Positions 8,001 to 14,665 of a stretch of DNA of 26,699 nucleotides are shown in pieces; the stretch's first letter is position 1, and each line of letters begins with the position of its first letter. Position numbers and translations under genes: made by a program. Below the pieces are notes generated by a model, which was not told the origin of the DNA, searched no databases, and saw only the letters and a list, made by a program, of their open reading frames with translations. The DNA comes from Acidaminobacter sp. (lineage in GTDB: Bacteria; Bacillota_A; Clostridia; Peptostreptococcales; Acidaminobacteraceae): assembly GCA_009881125.1 (NCBI GenBank), contig WXFH01000034.1, forward strand, positions 1-26,699, read 5' to 3'.

Positions 8001-8201
8001 AATATTGCGCGTAACGAAGTTCTCCACTTCCTGAGGACCGGCGCCCTCGTAACTCGTCACAACAATGGCAACTGGCACTTCAAGACTTGGCATAAGGTCA
8101 ATAGGCACACGCATAAACGACACGACGCCCAGTACCACAATAATCAGCATCATCATGATCACCGTGACCGGACGCTTAATGGAAAGTTCAGAAATATTCA
8201 T
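5082..8201 (-). CDS. RND-family multidrug efflux permease (AcrB/SwrC type)
   Basis: This 1039-residue, proton-driven inner-membrane exporter has the duplicated RND plan. TM1 is at about 12-32 and the first large extracytoplasmic domain at about 35-330. A block of membrane segments (about 335-495) follows, then TM7 near 535 (LTVMIALVILVTSVFAVPVIG), a second large domain, and the last membrane block (about 860-1025). Family motifs include the N-terminal SIKRPV, RVPIDLMPSLE, and GVGMMVDNSIVVLENIFRH in TM4. In that TM4 motif the two adjacent proton-relay Asp of AcrB appear as Asp399-Asn400. The start has a purine-rich GGAGGGGGA just upstream. It lies 17 bases after the adaptor gene and is the last gene of the operon. 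The substrate cannot be read from sequence; Gram-positive members export lipopeptides, fatty acids or solvents. Confidence 0.93.
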   Translation of the reverse strand: MNISELSIKRPVTVIMMMLIIVVLGVVSFMRVPIDLMPSLEVPVAIVVTSYEGAGPQEVENFVTRNIENALGSVNNMKSIQSQTSEGSSVVIVEFNDGTDMDFATLQMREKIDLIRGFLPEGTNNPMVLKMDPNMLPVVQIGVFSSTQDDIELKQYVEDVVKMRLERLDGVGSVNVTGGVEREIQVVLDPDKLTGYGISFNQIVSVLQSENINLPGGSVEYGSKNLIVKSMGEFSSVSEIKDMPIALPSGGVVYLYDLAEVNDGLKNQATLTRMNEENSVGVSIQKQTTANTVAVVNLVKEEIEQIKKDNPEVDIQLVFDQGQFVELAISNVSTNAVMGASLAVLILFIFLRNLRTTLIIGIAIPVSIITTFILMYLADTTLNLISMGGLALGVGMMVDNSIVVLENIFRHRQQGEGRFHAAIKGAKEVGGAITASTLTTVVVFLPIIFTEGIAAQIFKEMALTVTFSLLASLAVALTVVPMLSSKMLAMAKTDKPKKTFLDAVFDGWGRFFDRVDAYYQRVLVGALKRRKLTVMIALVILVTSVFAVPVIGVEFIPATDQGQFTVSIELPQGTQLEETNLVASQVESLLAATPEVEKVFTTIGGGDSMMMSASTDSHVASISATLVSKGDRRLSTAEVVEAIRNQVKLIPGAKIDVTEVTMMMGGGASGMGGDAISVEISGFDFEQLGQIAAEVEEKIQRVEGTRQISSSIADGRPEAQIFVNKEKASQYGITNIQVASAIRSALQGQVATRYRVEGDEIDVRVQLPEDKSSTFEHLQDLKFTAPTGSVMRLGDLIDIQIDEGPVSIARKNQVRYVTVSSELFDRDVGSATDELQIYLDELVLPEGYDLTIGGQYQQIVDAFSSLVLALILSLLLIYMVMAAQFESLIQPFIIMFSVPLAFSGAAIGLALTGRTFNVPAFIGIIMLSGIVVNNAIILIDYINMLRHNGHERNEAIIKAGPTRLRPILMTTLTTVLAMIPMSLGLGEGGEMQAPLATVIIFGLSLSTMLTLLVVPVTYTLFDDLAVKLKDKFKKKELSH

Positions 8202-8218
8202 AAGTCTTCCCCCTCCGC

Positions 8219-9454
8219 TTAGTCCACCACGGTGATTTTAGATTTGTCCTGAAGGTAGTTCTGACCTTTGATGATAACTTTATCGCCTTCAGCGATCTCA
8301 CCGGAAACTTCCACGAATTCACCGTTGGAAAGGCCTGTGGTCACTTCCCTGCGCACTGCCATGTCGCCTTCGACCACAAACACAATGCTCTTGCCGTTGT
8401 CGTCCAGTACCGCGTCCATTGGTACAACCAAGGCTTCGGCGCGGGCGTCAGTAGTCAGGTCGACCGTGGCGAGCATACCGCCTTTGATCATGCCATCGGC
8501 ATTCGCGACTTCGATTTTAATCAGGTAGGCCTGGGTACGCGGGTCGGCGCTTGGGCTGATGGCCGTCACCTTACCATTATAAGATCCCGAACCGGCGGAT
8601 TCAATCTCCAGTTCAACGGTTTCACCCATAGTCACCGTATTTACCAGTTCCTGCATGACGCTGATTTCCACGACCACCGTCGAAAGGTCAACCAGGGTAA
8701 ACGCGGGCACTGCGCCGGAAATAAGTTCGCCTTTGGTGGCATTTCTCACTGAAACAATGCCGCTGATAGGCGCTGTGACGCGGGCGTTCTCAAGCTGGTT
8801 TTTAGCCAGATCATAAGACGCCTGGGCCTGCTGAACCTGAGCGCTGGCGATGGCAGCATTTTCTTTGTTGATCGTCGACTCCGTCAGCTCGACGGCCTTC
8901 TTCGCGGTTTCATACTGCGCCTGGGCAGTCGTGAAGCGGGTCTGTGCTGAGTCCAGCTCAAATTTTGAAACGGCGCCTGCGTCATACAAAATCTTGGCGC
9001 TGTCCAGAGCGGTCTGAGCATCCTTGAACATGAGCTCAGCCTGAAGCAGGCTGGACTTCAGCTGGACGAGCTGCAGTTCCACAGATCCGCCGCTGGAGCG
9101 GGCCAGATTCGCGCGGGCAGAGTTGAGCCCCGCCTGGGCCTGCTGAACCTGAAGGCGGATATCCTCATCTTCGACAGAGAAAAGCAGGTCACCTTTGCTG
9201 ACCACTTGTCCGACCTCGGCATTGACCTGAGTCACAGTGCCCGGCATTTTGGCAAAGACGCTGACCTCCTGAACCGGCTGGGTCTTGCCCACAACCGTCC
9301 GCAAGTTTTCAATGCTGGTCTTCTGAATCTCAGTGACGCTGACTGCCACAGCTTGGACCTCCGGGGTTTCAGCGGTGTTGGTATTGTCGCTGCACCCTGT
9401 CAGCAAAGTCAGGCCCAGGGTCACTATCATAAGTGCGCTAAAAATTTTTTTCAA
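8219..9454 (-). CDS. RND efflux adaptor lipoprotein (HlyD/AcrA-type membrane fusion protein)
   Basis: This 411-residue adaptor partners the permease downstream. A TTG start at 9454 is chosen because GGAGGG lies seven bases before it and it gives a classical lipoprotein signal (MKKIFSALMIVTLGLTLLTG-C with Cys at about 21). The longer ATG form would overlap the marR end by 20 bases and spoil that signal. Next come a barrel-sandwich half (VFAKMPGTVTQVNAEVGQVVSKGDLLF), a long Ala/Gln-rich coiled coil (about 95-210), the returning lipoyl half (ARVTAPISGIVSVRNATKGELI) and beta-barrel and membrane-proximal domains. In a cell with one membrane it would be anchored outside by its lipid. The gene starts 13 bases after marR and ends 17 bases before the permease. 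Confidence 0.92.
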   Translation of the reverse strand: MKKIFSALMIVTLGLTLLTGCSDNTNTAETPEVQAVAVSVTEIQKTSIENLRTVVGKTQPVQEVSVFAKMPGTVTQVNAEVGQVVSKGDLLFSVEDEDIRLQVQQAQAGLNSARANLARSSGGSVELQLVQLKSSLLQAELMFKDAQTALDSAKILYDAGAVSKFELDSAQTRFTTAQAQYETAKKAVELTESTINKENAAIASAQVQQAQASYDLAKNQLENARVTAPISGIVSVRNATKGELISGAVPAFTLVDLSTVVVEISVMQELVNTVTMGETVELEIESAGSGSYNGKVTAISPSADPRTQAYLIKIEVANADGMIKGGMLATVDLTTDARAEALVVPMDAVLDDNGKSIVFVVEGDMAVRREVTTGLSNGEFVEVSGEIAEGDKVIIKGQNYLQDKSKITVVD

Positions 9455-9467
9455 AGGGCACCCTCCA

Positions 9468-9905
9468 TTAAACGTCAGATACTTCATTTTTCATGAAGAT
9501 CGACTTGATTTCACTAAATAATTCATTCAGTCTTTCAATTTCCAGATCATTATAGTCTTCCAGTCTTTCGAGCATCAACTCCGTCACCTTTTTTCGCTGG
9601 TCATCAAAAAACGCTTCACCCTTTTCGGTCATCTTCAGCAGCACCACACGGCGGTCGGTTGGTGACAAAATCCGCTCAATATAGCCTTCTTCGATCAGCT
9701 TGTCCGCCATAACCGTCAGGTTGGGTTTTGAAATCATCAGCTTCGAGCCATAATAAGACATGGGCTTCTCGCCCTCCGTGCTGACAAAAAACAGAAGTTC
9801 CATCTGTTGCCTCGTAATCTCGCAGCTGCCCAGATCCTTCGAAAATTTCTTGTGAAGCACCGGCACCAAAGTCATTATAGATTCAATCAGAATTCTCCGA
9901 TCCAT
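9468..9905 (-). CDS. MarR-family regulator of the efflux operon
   Basis: This 145-residue winged-helix protein has the MarR layout: N-terminal dimerisation helix (LVPVLHKKF), recognition region YGSKLMISKPNLTVMADKLIEEGYI, wing motif SPTDRRVVLLKMTEKG, and a long C-terminal dimerisation helix. GGAGG lies nine bases before the ATG. It is the first gene of a three-gene operon with the adaptor and RND pump, the usual setting for a local ligand-responsive repressor. A palindrome over its -10 region suggests autoregulation. It has no cysteine, so it probably senses a bound ligand rather than oxidation. The closest named relatives cannot be assigned from sequence alone. Confidence 0.9.
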   Translation of the reverse strand: MDRRILIESIMTLVPVLHKKFSKDLGSCEITRQQMELLFFVSTEGEKPMSYYGSKLMISKPNLTVMADKLIEEGYIERILSPTDRRVVLLKMTEKGEAFFDDQRKKVTELMLERLEDYNDLEIERLNELFSEIKSIFMKNEVSDV

Positions 9906-9936
9906 CCTCAGCCTCCATTCCGTTATTATTCTGTTT

Positions 9937-9962
9937 AATAGTTATGTTTAGTAACTATTATA
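9937..9962 (-). promoter_or_regulatory. marR operon promoter -10 with palindromic operator
   Basis: On the minus strand TATAAT (9962-9957) overlaps an inverted repeat with perfect 8-base arms, AATAGTTA and TAACTATT, separated by seven bases (9959-9937). The size and position fit a MarR dimer site. No good -35 was found. Confidence 0.65.
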
Positions 9963-10014
9963 AAATGTAACATTTAAAAAAGCTGGCGTCAATCCGGCAA
10001 AACAAGTAATTTTG

Positions 10015-10082
10015 AGGAAGTTGGAATCAGGCCTCAATAGGCTTGGGCCTGCTTTGGCCTATGACTATCACCCCCGCCTTTC
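10015..10082. repeat. Degenerate REP-like element
   Basis: The stretch contains CCTCAATAGGCTTGGGCCTGC and TTTGGCCTATGACTATCACC, two pieces of the long-form palindrome core in opposite orientation. Arms are decayed. It looks like a rearranged remnant between the marR promoter and the terminator at 10087. Confidence 0.5.
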
Positions 10083-10086
10083 AATT

Positions 10087-10124
10087 CAAAAAAATATGCC
10101 GATGGTCACTTCAACCACCAGCAT
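10087..10124 (-). terminator. Intrinsic terminator of the ATL gene cluster
   Basis: On the minus strand TGCTGGTGGT (10123-10114) pairs with ACCATCGGCA (10106-10097) through eight Watson-Crick and two G-U pairs around a seven-base loop. A T-run follows. One arm is the 10-mer reused in the terminators at 15253 and 15701. Confidence 0.75.
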
Positions 10125-10144
10125 CTCTCGTACATTCACTTAAT

Positions 10145-10459
10145 TTAATAGGTCTGCTCATTCCAGAAGAACACATCCAAATCCACTTGACCTGCAGCGT
10201 TCACTTCCACACCTTCTGCTTCGAGCAATCGTTTTTGCGTTATAAACGCCTCAGGGGCACTGAATGCAATCTTCCCCTGAGCATTGACGACCCTGTGCCA
10301 AGGCAATCCGTGACTGCTGCTCATGGAATGGAGAATGCGGGCTACTTGACGGGCAGCCCGGGGATTTCCTGCCCTAAGCGCAATTTGGCCATAAGTCGCC
10401 ACTTTGCCCGCCGGGATGTTTTTTATGATTTCAATGGTGCGTTCCGTAAATGGTGTCAT
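10145..10459 (-). CDS. atl: Alkyltransferase-like (ATL) DNA-binding protein
   Basis: This 104-residue protein belongs to the MGMT/Ogt C-terminal domain family. Where methyltransferases have PCHR, it has PWHR (Trp54), as in E. coli YbaZ and other ATLs. It therefore cannot take up an alkyl group; ATLs bind O6-alkylguanine, flip it out and recruit nucleotide excision repair. Other family features are Tyr23 (the base-flipping position in VATYGQIA), the helix ARQVARIL and the C-terminal EGVEV and DVFFW parts. AGGAG lies ten bases before the ATG. It follows the DUF1801 gene by 50 bases and is followed by a terminator. A UvrA-type gene occurs at the far right of the window, but a functional link is not shown. 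Confidence 0.9.
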   Translation of the reverse strand: MTPFTERTIEIIKNIPAGKVATYGQIALRAGNPRAARQVARILHSMSSSHGLPWHRVVNAQGKIAFSAPEAFITQKRLLEAEGVEVNAAGQVDLDVFFWNEQTY

Positions 10460-10509
10460 GGTTCAGCAGCTCCTAAGTGCGGATTTTAGTCAAGGTGTTG
10501 ACCCTATGG

Positions 10510-10902
10510 TTATTTTGCGGCTGATTTCTTCCTGGCCTTTTTCTCTTCAGCAAGCCTTTGATTCTCCTCAACCCGAAACAGCACAATCCTGCGAATTAAA
10601 TCGTAAGGAATGGGCTGATCCAGGGGAAACTGAACTGAGCCTTTCGCCCATTTATAGACAGAGATTTCATCCTTAAAAGCCTCGATACCGCTTGGCGCGG
10701 GATAAAAACCAATATGATTTTTAAAGGCGGCAAAATGCACCAGATTGCCATGAAATACAAAGGTTGGCATCTGGTAGCTGAAGGCCTCCGCAGCATCAGG
10801 CGCCGCCTCCTGAATAACCCTGCGAATCTCGCGAAGCCGGTCCTGAAGCGCCGGTTCACATTGAGAGATATAGTCGTCTATTATACTGGATTGCCCTGAC
10901 AT
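10510..10902 (-). CDS. DUF1801 (YdhG-like) small protein
   Basis: This 130-residue cytosolic protein has the DUF1801 signature: YISQCEPALQDRLREIRRVIQEAAPDAAEAFSYQMPTF, then FAAFKNHIGFYP and a KWAKGSVQFP segment. Some relatives have been called iron chaperones by comparison with frataxin-fold proteins, but the general role is unsettled. The start at 10902 (MSGQSS) is fixed by AGGAGG six bases upstream; the longer version would overlap the end of the preceding methyltransferase gene. The C-terminus is very rich in Lys and Glu (EEKKARKKSAAK), probably disordered. The 34-base gap to the gene upstream suggests co-transcription. Confidence 0.85.
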   Translation of the reverse strand: MSGQSSIIDDYISQCEPALQDRLREIRRVIQEAAPDAAEAFSYQMPTFVFHGNLVHFAAFKNHIGFYPAPSGIEAFKDEISVYKWAKGSVQFPLDQPIPYDLIRRIVLFRVEENQRLAEEKKARKKSAAK

Positions 10903-10936
10903 TTTTAGCCTCCTCTTCATGACGCCGCAAATAAAC

Positions 10937-11467
10937 TTAATAATACCGCCCAACTTGATCCATGTAGTCCTGATATCTGGATCCAAAAGTTTCGAGACAC
11001 CAGCGCTCCTCAGCCAGAATCAGCCAGTGGACTGAAATCTGAAAAGCGACGAGCAGCATTAAAAGCGAAAATGAGCCCGTCAAGATGACGCATCCAACAA
11101 AAATAATGAAATAAGTTATATACATGGGATTTCGAGACCACTTATAAAGACCACCGGTGATTATGCCGCGCCTCGAAGGTCTTGAAAATTGGCCGACCGA
11201 AATGACGTAGCCTATCAAACCCAAAAGGTAAATGACAGCGCCAACAACTGAACAAGTCGTGTTGAACTTAATTTCAAAAAAGTATAACTGCAAAACCATA
11301 GCGGCGTTAGTGAGCTGATAGACCCAAAAAGCCCATTTCTCTTTTCCAATGAGCGGTGGAAAATGCGCGAGCCTTTTGAGAGCGTCTTTGTCAAATAAGT
11401 TTGGCAGCGCGTAACGGATTAACAAGACGGGAAACACAGTCCAGATCGCATTCACGTGGCTCACCAC
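10937..11467 (-). CDS. Isoprenylcysteine carboxyl methyltransferase/PEMT-family membrane protein
   Basis: This roughly 176-residue protein has four or five hydrophobic segments and the C-terminal core of the ICMT/phospholipid methyltransferase superfamily: GGLYKWSRNPMYITYF, a pair of membrane helices, then EERWCLETFGSRYQDYMDQVGRYY. Such proteins bind S-adenosylmethionine at this core. The bacterial substrate is usually unknown. The start is doubtful. The in-frame start is a GTG at 11467 with little ribosome-binding support, whereas an ATG behind a perfect AGGAGGG (near 11510) opens a different frame that would join this one by a slip in a run of seven A. It is the first of three genes that end at the terminator at 10087. 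Confidence 0.8.
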   Translation of the reverse strand: MVSHVNAIWTVFPVLLIRYALPNLFDKDALKRLAHFPPLIGKEKWAFWVYQLTNAAMVLQLYFFEIKFNTTCSVVGAVIYLLGLIGYVISVGQFSRPSRRGIITGGLYKWSRNPMYITYFIIFVGCVILTGSFSLLMLLVAFQISVHWLILAEERWCLETFGSRYQDYMDQVGRYY

Positions 11468-11704
11468 CCAAATCAGATTTTTTTCTGAGGATTTTGCAAT
11501 ATGAGCGTCATGTAACCCTCCTATAATTAAGTGGGATTGCGTATACCTCAGGAGACCATCGGCAAACCTATCACCTCATTCATCCCCTTTATAGTGAGCA
11601 CTGAAACGCGAAATTTCGACATTAATCGAAAAAAAGAAGACGTCATCCTCCGCCATAAGCTTTGAGATGCCATCTTCCGGATGACTTTTAAATTGAGCGG
11701 CTCA

Positions 11705-12397
11705 CTACTTCCGCTTGCCCCCGCGCTTCACAAAATCCTGCTCAATGTCTGCCTTCCAGTCCTCGGTCAGTTCCCTATTCGCCCTTACTGCGCTGACAGC
11801 TTCACTGACAGACCTGAAGTTCAGCTGGGTCCCGGCTTCATCTGCATGGTAATTGGCTGCGCGGTCGGCATTTATGCCAAACTTGGCCGCGGTCTTGATG
11901 GCGTCAATGTTGGCACCGAGGAAAATAAACTCCCAGCCATAGCGTTCCTTTTGATGGCGAATCATGTCGTAAATTTTTTTGTAGGTATATTCCTGGCTGG
12001 CATTTTCCATGCCGTCCGTGGTGATGACGAACAGTACCTTGTCCGCCCGGGCTTCTGGTGCGGTGTGACGGTGAACATTGATGAGCTTCTGGATCGACTG
12101 TCCAATAGCGTCCAGCAGCGCGGTCGTCCCACGCACATAGTATTCGCGTTCTGTGATAGGACGAATGCCTTTCAGCGGAATCCTGTCGTGCAGCAGCTCA
12201 TAGCGGTCGTCAAAGAGCGCCGTGGTGATGACGGCGTCGCCGGGTTCCTGTTTTTGCTTCTCAATCATGGCGTTGTACCCGCCTATGGTGTCACTTTCCA
12301 GCCCCGACATGGATCCGCTGCGGTCCAGAATAAAAATCAGTTCGGTGAGGTTTGCGGCTTGCGGTTTGTTGTCCATTTTCTCAGTCATAGCTTTCAT
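11705..12397 (-). CDS. von Willebrand factor A domain protein
   Basis: This 230-residue protein is essentially one VWA domain. It has a complete metal-ion-dependent adhesion site: Asp25-x-Ser27-x-Ser29 (ILDRSGSM), a Thr at 91 or 92 (RGTTALLDA) and Asp128 (TTDGMEN). No signal peptide or membrane segment is seen, so it is probably cytosolic, where such domains bind partner proteins through a metal. GGAGG lies nine bases before the ATG. The C-terminus (RGGKRK) is basic. It follows a macrodomain gene by 125 bases in the same orientation, and the two may be transcribed together. The partner cannot be named. Confidence 0.88.
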   Translation of the reverse strand: MKAMTEKMDNKPQAANLTELIFILDRSGSMSGLESDTIGGYNAMIEKQKQEPGDAVITTALFDDRYELLHDRIPLKGIRPITEREYYVRGTTALLDAIGQSIQKLINVHRHTAPEARADKVLFVITTDGMENASQEYTYKKIYDMIRHQKERYGWEFIFLGANIDAIKTAAKFGINADRAANYHADEAGTQLNFRSVSEAVSAVRANRELTEDWKADIEQDFVKRGGKRK

Positions 12398-12522
12398 AAT
12401 TTAAAACCTCCCTGGTATTGGATGCCATAAGCATACCAATTTCGGGAGGTCGGATGGTCGCCTCGGAAGCGACAATTTAAACCGGTCAAGACAAGGCAAT
12501 ATATCTAAATCAGATTTGATCC

Positions 12523-13518
12523 TCACGCACCGAGGAGCGCCTGATCGTAGGCAAACAAGACCTCGTTGATTTTGAAGATATCGTAGATTTCCATTTCAAT
12601 GAAATAGGAGATGATCAGGTCAAAGCGGCTGCTGCGGGACAGGGTAAAGCCGGCTTTGCTCAGCAGTTCCCGGGTCTCTCCCAGGTCCAGTCTGAGGGAT
12701 ATGGCGAAAGCTATGGCTGTCGCTTTGCTGGGGCTGTACTCCGGCTGGCTTCTGATCTTCGAAAACAGCCGCCGGTCAATGTTGGCCTTCTTGTAGGCTT
12801 CCACGTCCGTCATGCCCTTCTCGTCGATCAGCCTCAGGAGCATGCCTGAAAACGATTCGTCCAGCCGGTCCAGCCGGTCCTCCAGCGTCATCTCTTTGCT
12901 TATGGACGCCGATGGACGATTCACAGACTCCATTACACTGACATCATAATGTTGCAGGACACGCCCACGTTCGCTAACTGCACGCTCATCCACATAATGA
13001 TCGTCTATATACTGATCAATTGATTCAACCAGCTTCTGGCTCAGGACAAACGCCTTCTTGTCGAACAGCACCAGGTAAACCTCGAGCTCATGCTTCATTA
13101 AAAACTCACTGATGGCCGTTATAGCCACACGCAGGGCTTCATCCTTAGGGTAGCCGTAAATGCCAGAGGAAATCAGGGGAAAGGCGATCGAATTTAAATT
13201 ATGCTGAACGGCCAGAGTCATGGAGCGAGTGTAGCAGCTTCTCAGGAGTTCTTCCTCCTTGTTCCCGCCACCCTGCCAGATGGGCCCTACCGCGTGAATG
13301 ACGAATTTCGCCGGAAGCCGGTAGCCTTGGGTGATCACTGCGCCGCCCACGGCACAGCTGCCTATGCGGTTACAATCGGCCTGGAGCTCTCTTGGTCCCG
13401 CTGCCTCAAAGATAGCGCCGCACACACCGCCGCCCATCTGCAGCCCGGCATTGGCCGCATTGACAATGGCATCCACATTCATTTTGGTAATGTCATTTCG
13501 AACAAACTTTAACGGCAT
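12523..13518 (-). CDS. Macrodomain protein with C-terminal helical (HTH-like) domain
   Basis: This protein has 331 residues. The N-terminal 165 or so form a macrodomain of the Appr-1''-p/O-acetyl-ADP-ribose type: VNAANAGLQMGGGVCGAIFEAAG (Asn20 to Asn23 is the ADP-ribose contact loop), FVIHAVGPIW and PLISSGIYGYPKDEAL. Such domains bind or hydrolyse ADP-ribose derivatives. A charged linker (about 175-220) leads to a helical domain of about 110 residues (SKIRSQPEYSPSKATAIAFAISLRL, then ETRELLSKAGFTL), which has the spacing of a XRE-like helix-turn-helix and is often found on Firmicute macrodomain proteins. Whether it binds DNA is not shown. An ATG with modest GGAGG spacing supports the start. 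The neighbour downstream is a VWA protein. Confidence 0.88.
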   Translation of the reverse strand: MPLKFVRNDITKMNVDAIVNAANAGLQMGGGVCGAIFEAAGPRELQADCNRIGSCAVGGAVITQGYRLPAKFVIHAVGPIWQGGGNKEEELLRSCYTRSMTLAVQHNLNSIAFPLISSGIYGYPKDEALRVAITAISEFLMKHELEVYLVLFDKKAFVLSQKLVESIDQYIDDHYVDERAVSERGRVLQHYDVSVMESVNRPSASISKEMTLEDRLDRLDESFSGMLLRLIDEKGMTDVEAYKKANIDRRLFSKIRSQPEYSPSKATAIAFAISLRLDLGETRELLSKAGFTLSRSSRFDLIISYFIEMEIYDIFKINEVLFAYDQALLGA

Positions 13519-13568
13519 GGGCTCAGCCTCCTGGTCACAGTGTATAAAAGGTGGTGAAACTCGGGGTT

Positions 13569-13642
13569 GAAACTCGGGGTTGATAGGCGCTAGCCGCTGA
13601 CACCCGGTCTTAGGTGAAACTCGGAGTCTGACACCGAGTTTA
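13569..13642. repeat. REP-like palindromes, one long and one short
   Basis: Unit 13569-13608 is a long form with the core TTGATAGGC-GCTA-GCCGCTGACACC. Unit 13616-13642 is a short form (GAAACTCGG-AGTCTGACA-CCGAGTTTA). An extra half-unit precedes them at 13556. They lie between the macrodomain gene and the anti-sigma gene. Confidence 0.8.
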
Positions 13643-13723
13643 TCACCCCGAGTTTATCCTTCTTTTTCCCATCTTACCACTTTTATGCTGCCAAGAGGTA
13701 TCCCAATTTTTTATAAGCGATAA

Positions 13724-14665
13724 CTATTGTGCCTCAGTCTTCTCAATGAAAATCTCCATCCCTGGATACATTGCCCTGAGCTCATCCAGCATTTCCACAG
13801 CAAGGGCTTCAGAATCCAGCTGTCCAATCTCCAGGAAAAAGAGATCGCTTTCCGTTGCGGAAGGCAAAATCCTGCGCTTTGGATACTGATTCATGATGGT
13901 TTCTTCCAAGATCGCCAGACCTTCGCCACGCGGCATGTCCACAGTTCGAACTCGATAGCTCTCCAAAGCTGCGGCCGCCTCGGAAGAGGTCTCTACCTCC
14001 ACTACCAAGCTCGCAGGTGACGCCATCTCGCGTATTTCGTACGAAATAGACTCCGAAAACACAATCATAAAGCGGACCATGGAGTCATCCAGCGTGACGA
14101 CAGGATAGACCGCTGTTACAAGCGGACTCTCCTTGATTTTTTCAAAATCCTCTAGCGCCGAGAGCATTCTGACGCCGCTGATTTCAAACAACAGCGTTTC
14201 AGGCTTTTGCGCATAGACGACCTTATAGGCACTGGCAAGGTCTTGCGACGCGCCGTCCTGGTCGAAATGGATGATGAACTGCGCCTTTCCGTTCTCAGTT
14301 TGTGTGCTGATTCCACTTATATCAGTGCCATCAGTGACCATTCCGCCGCTTGCTTTGCCGTCCGTGAAGGTCAGTATTTTGACCAACTGACCCAAAACAG
14401 GGATCTCTGCCAGTTTACTTGCGAACATGGGCGAAGCATTTAGACTGCCTACAAAAATTACCAGCGCCGCAGCTGAAGCATAAAGAACACGCCTAAGTGC
14501 CTGCGAATACTTCCGTTCTCCAGAATTAATTTTTCGTGTCATAGTCTGCTTGTCACGTTGCCCCTCAAGAATCGCATTATTTATGACCTCATCCAATTTC
14601 TCAGGTGCCTTCAACTCACGATAATTCATTTTCATATGATTTAATGCTTGAACCCGCTTATTCAA
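13724..14665 (-). CDS. Membrane anti-sigma factor with envelope-sensing extracellular region
   Basis: This 313-residue single-pass protein overlaps the end of the ECF sigma gene by eight bases. It starts at TTG, with AGGAGGT eight bases upstream inside the sigma gene, so translation is coupled. Residues 1-60 are cytoplasmic and charged (the likely sigma-binding part), and about 60-82 form the membrane helix. The outside part first has a beta-rich stretch (about 125-230; LLFEISGVRM, then MVRFMIVFSESISYEI and PASLVVEVET) that resembles an AMIN-type peptidoglycan-associated fold. It ends with a segment (about 265-310; FFLEIGQLDSEALAVEMLDELRAMYPGMEIFIEK) resembling a SPOR domain. Both fold comparisons are inferences from pattern only. 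The anti-sigma role rests on position and topology. Confidence 0.75.
   Translation of the reverse strand: MNKRVQALNHMKMNYRELKAPEKLDEVINNAILEGQRDKQTMTRKINSGERKYSQALRRVLYASAAALVIFVGSLNASPMFASKLAEIPVLGQLVKILTFTDGKASGGMVTDGTDISGISTQTENGKAQFIIHFDQDGASQDLASAYKVVYAQKPETLLFEISGVRMLSALEDFEKIKESPLVTAVYPVVTLDDSMVRFMIVFSESISYEIREMASPASLVVEVETSSEAAAALESYRVRTVDMPRGEGLAILEETIMNQYPKRRILPSATESDLFFLEIGQLDSEALAVEMLDELRAMYPGMEIFIEKTEAQ

Noticed and set aside
11555..11564. Terminator at the single ACCATCGGCA copy
   Set aside because: No pairing arm or T-run was found nearby, so it was kept only as a single repeat arm.
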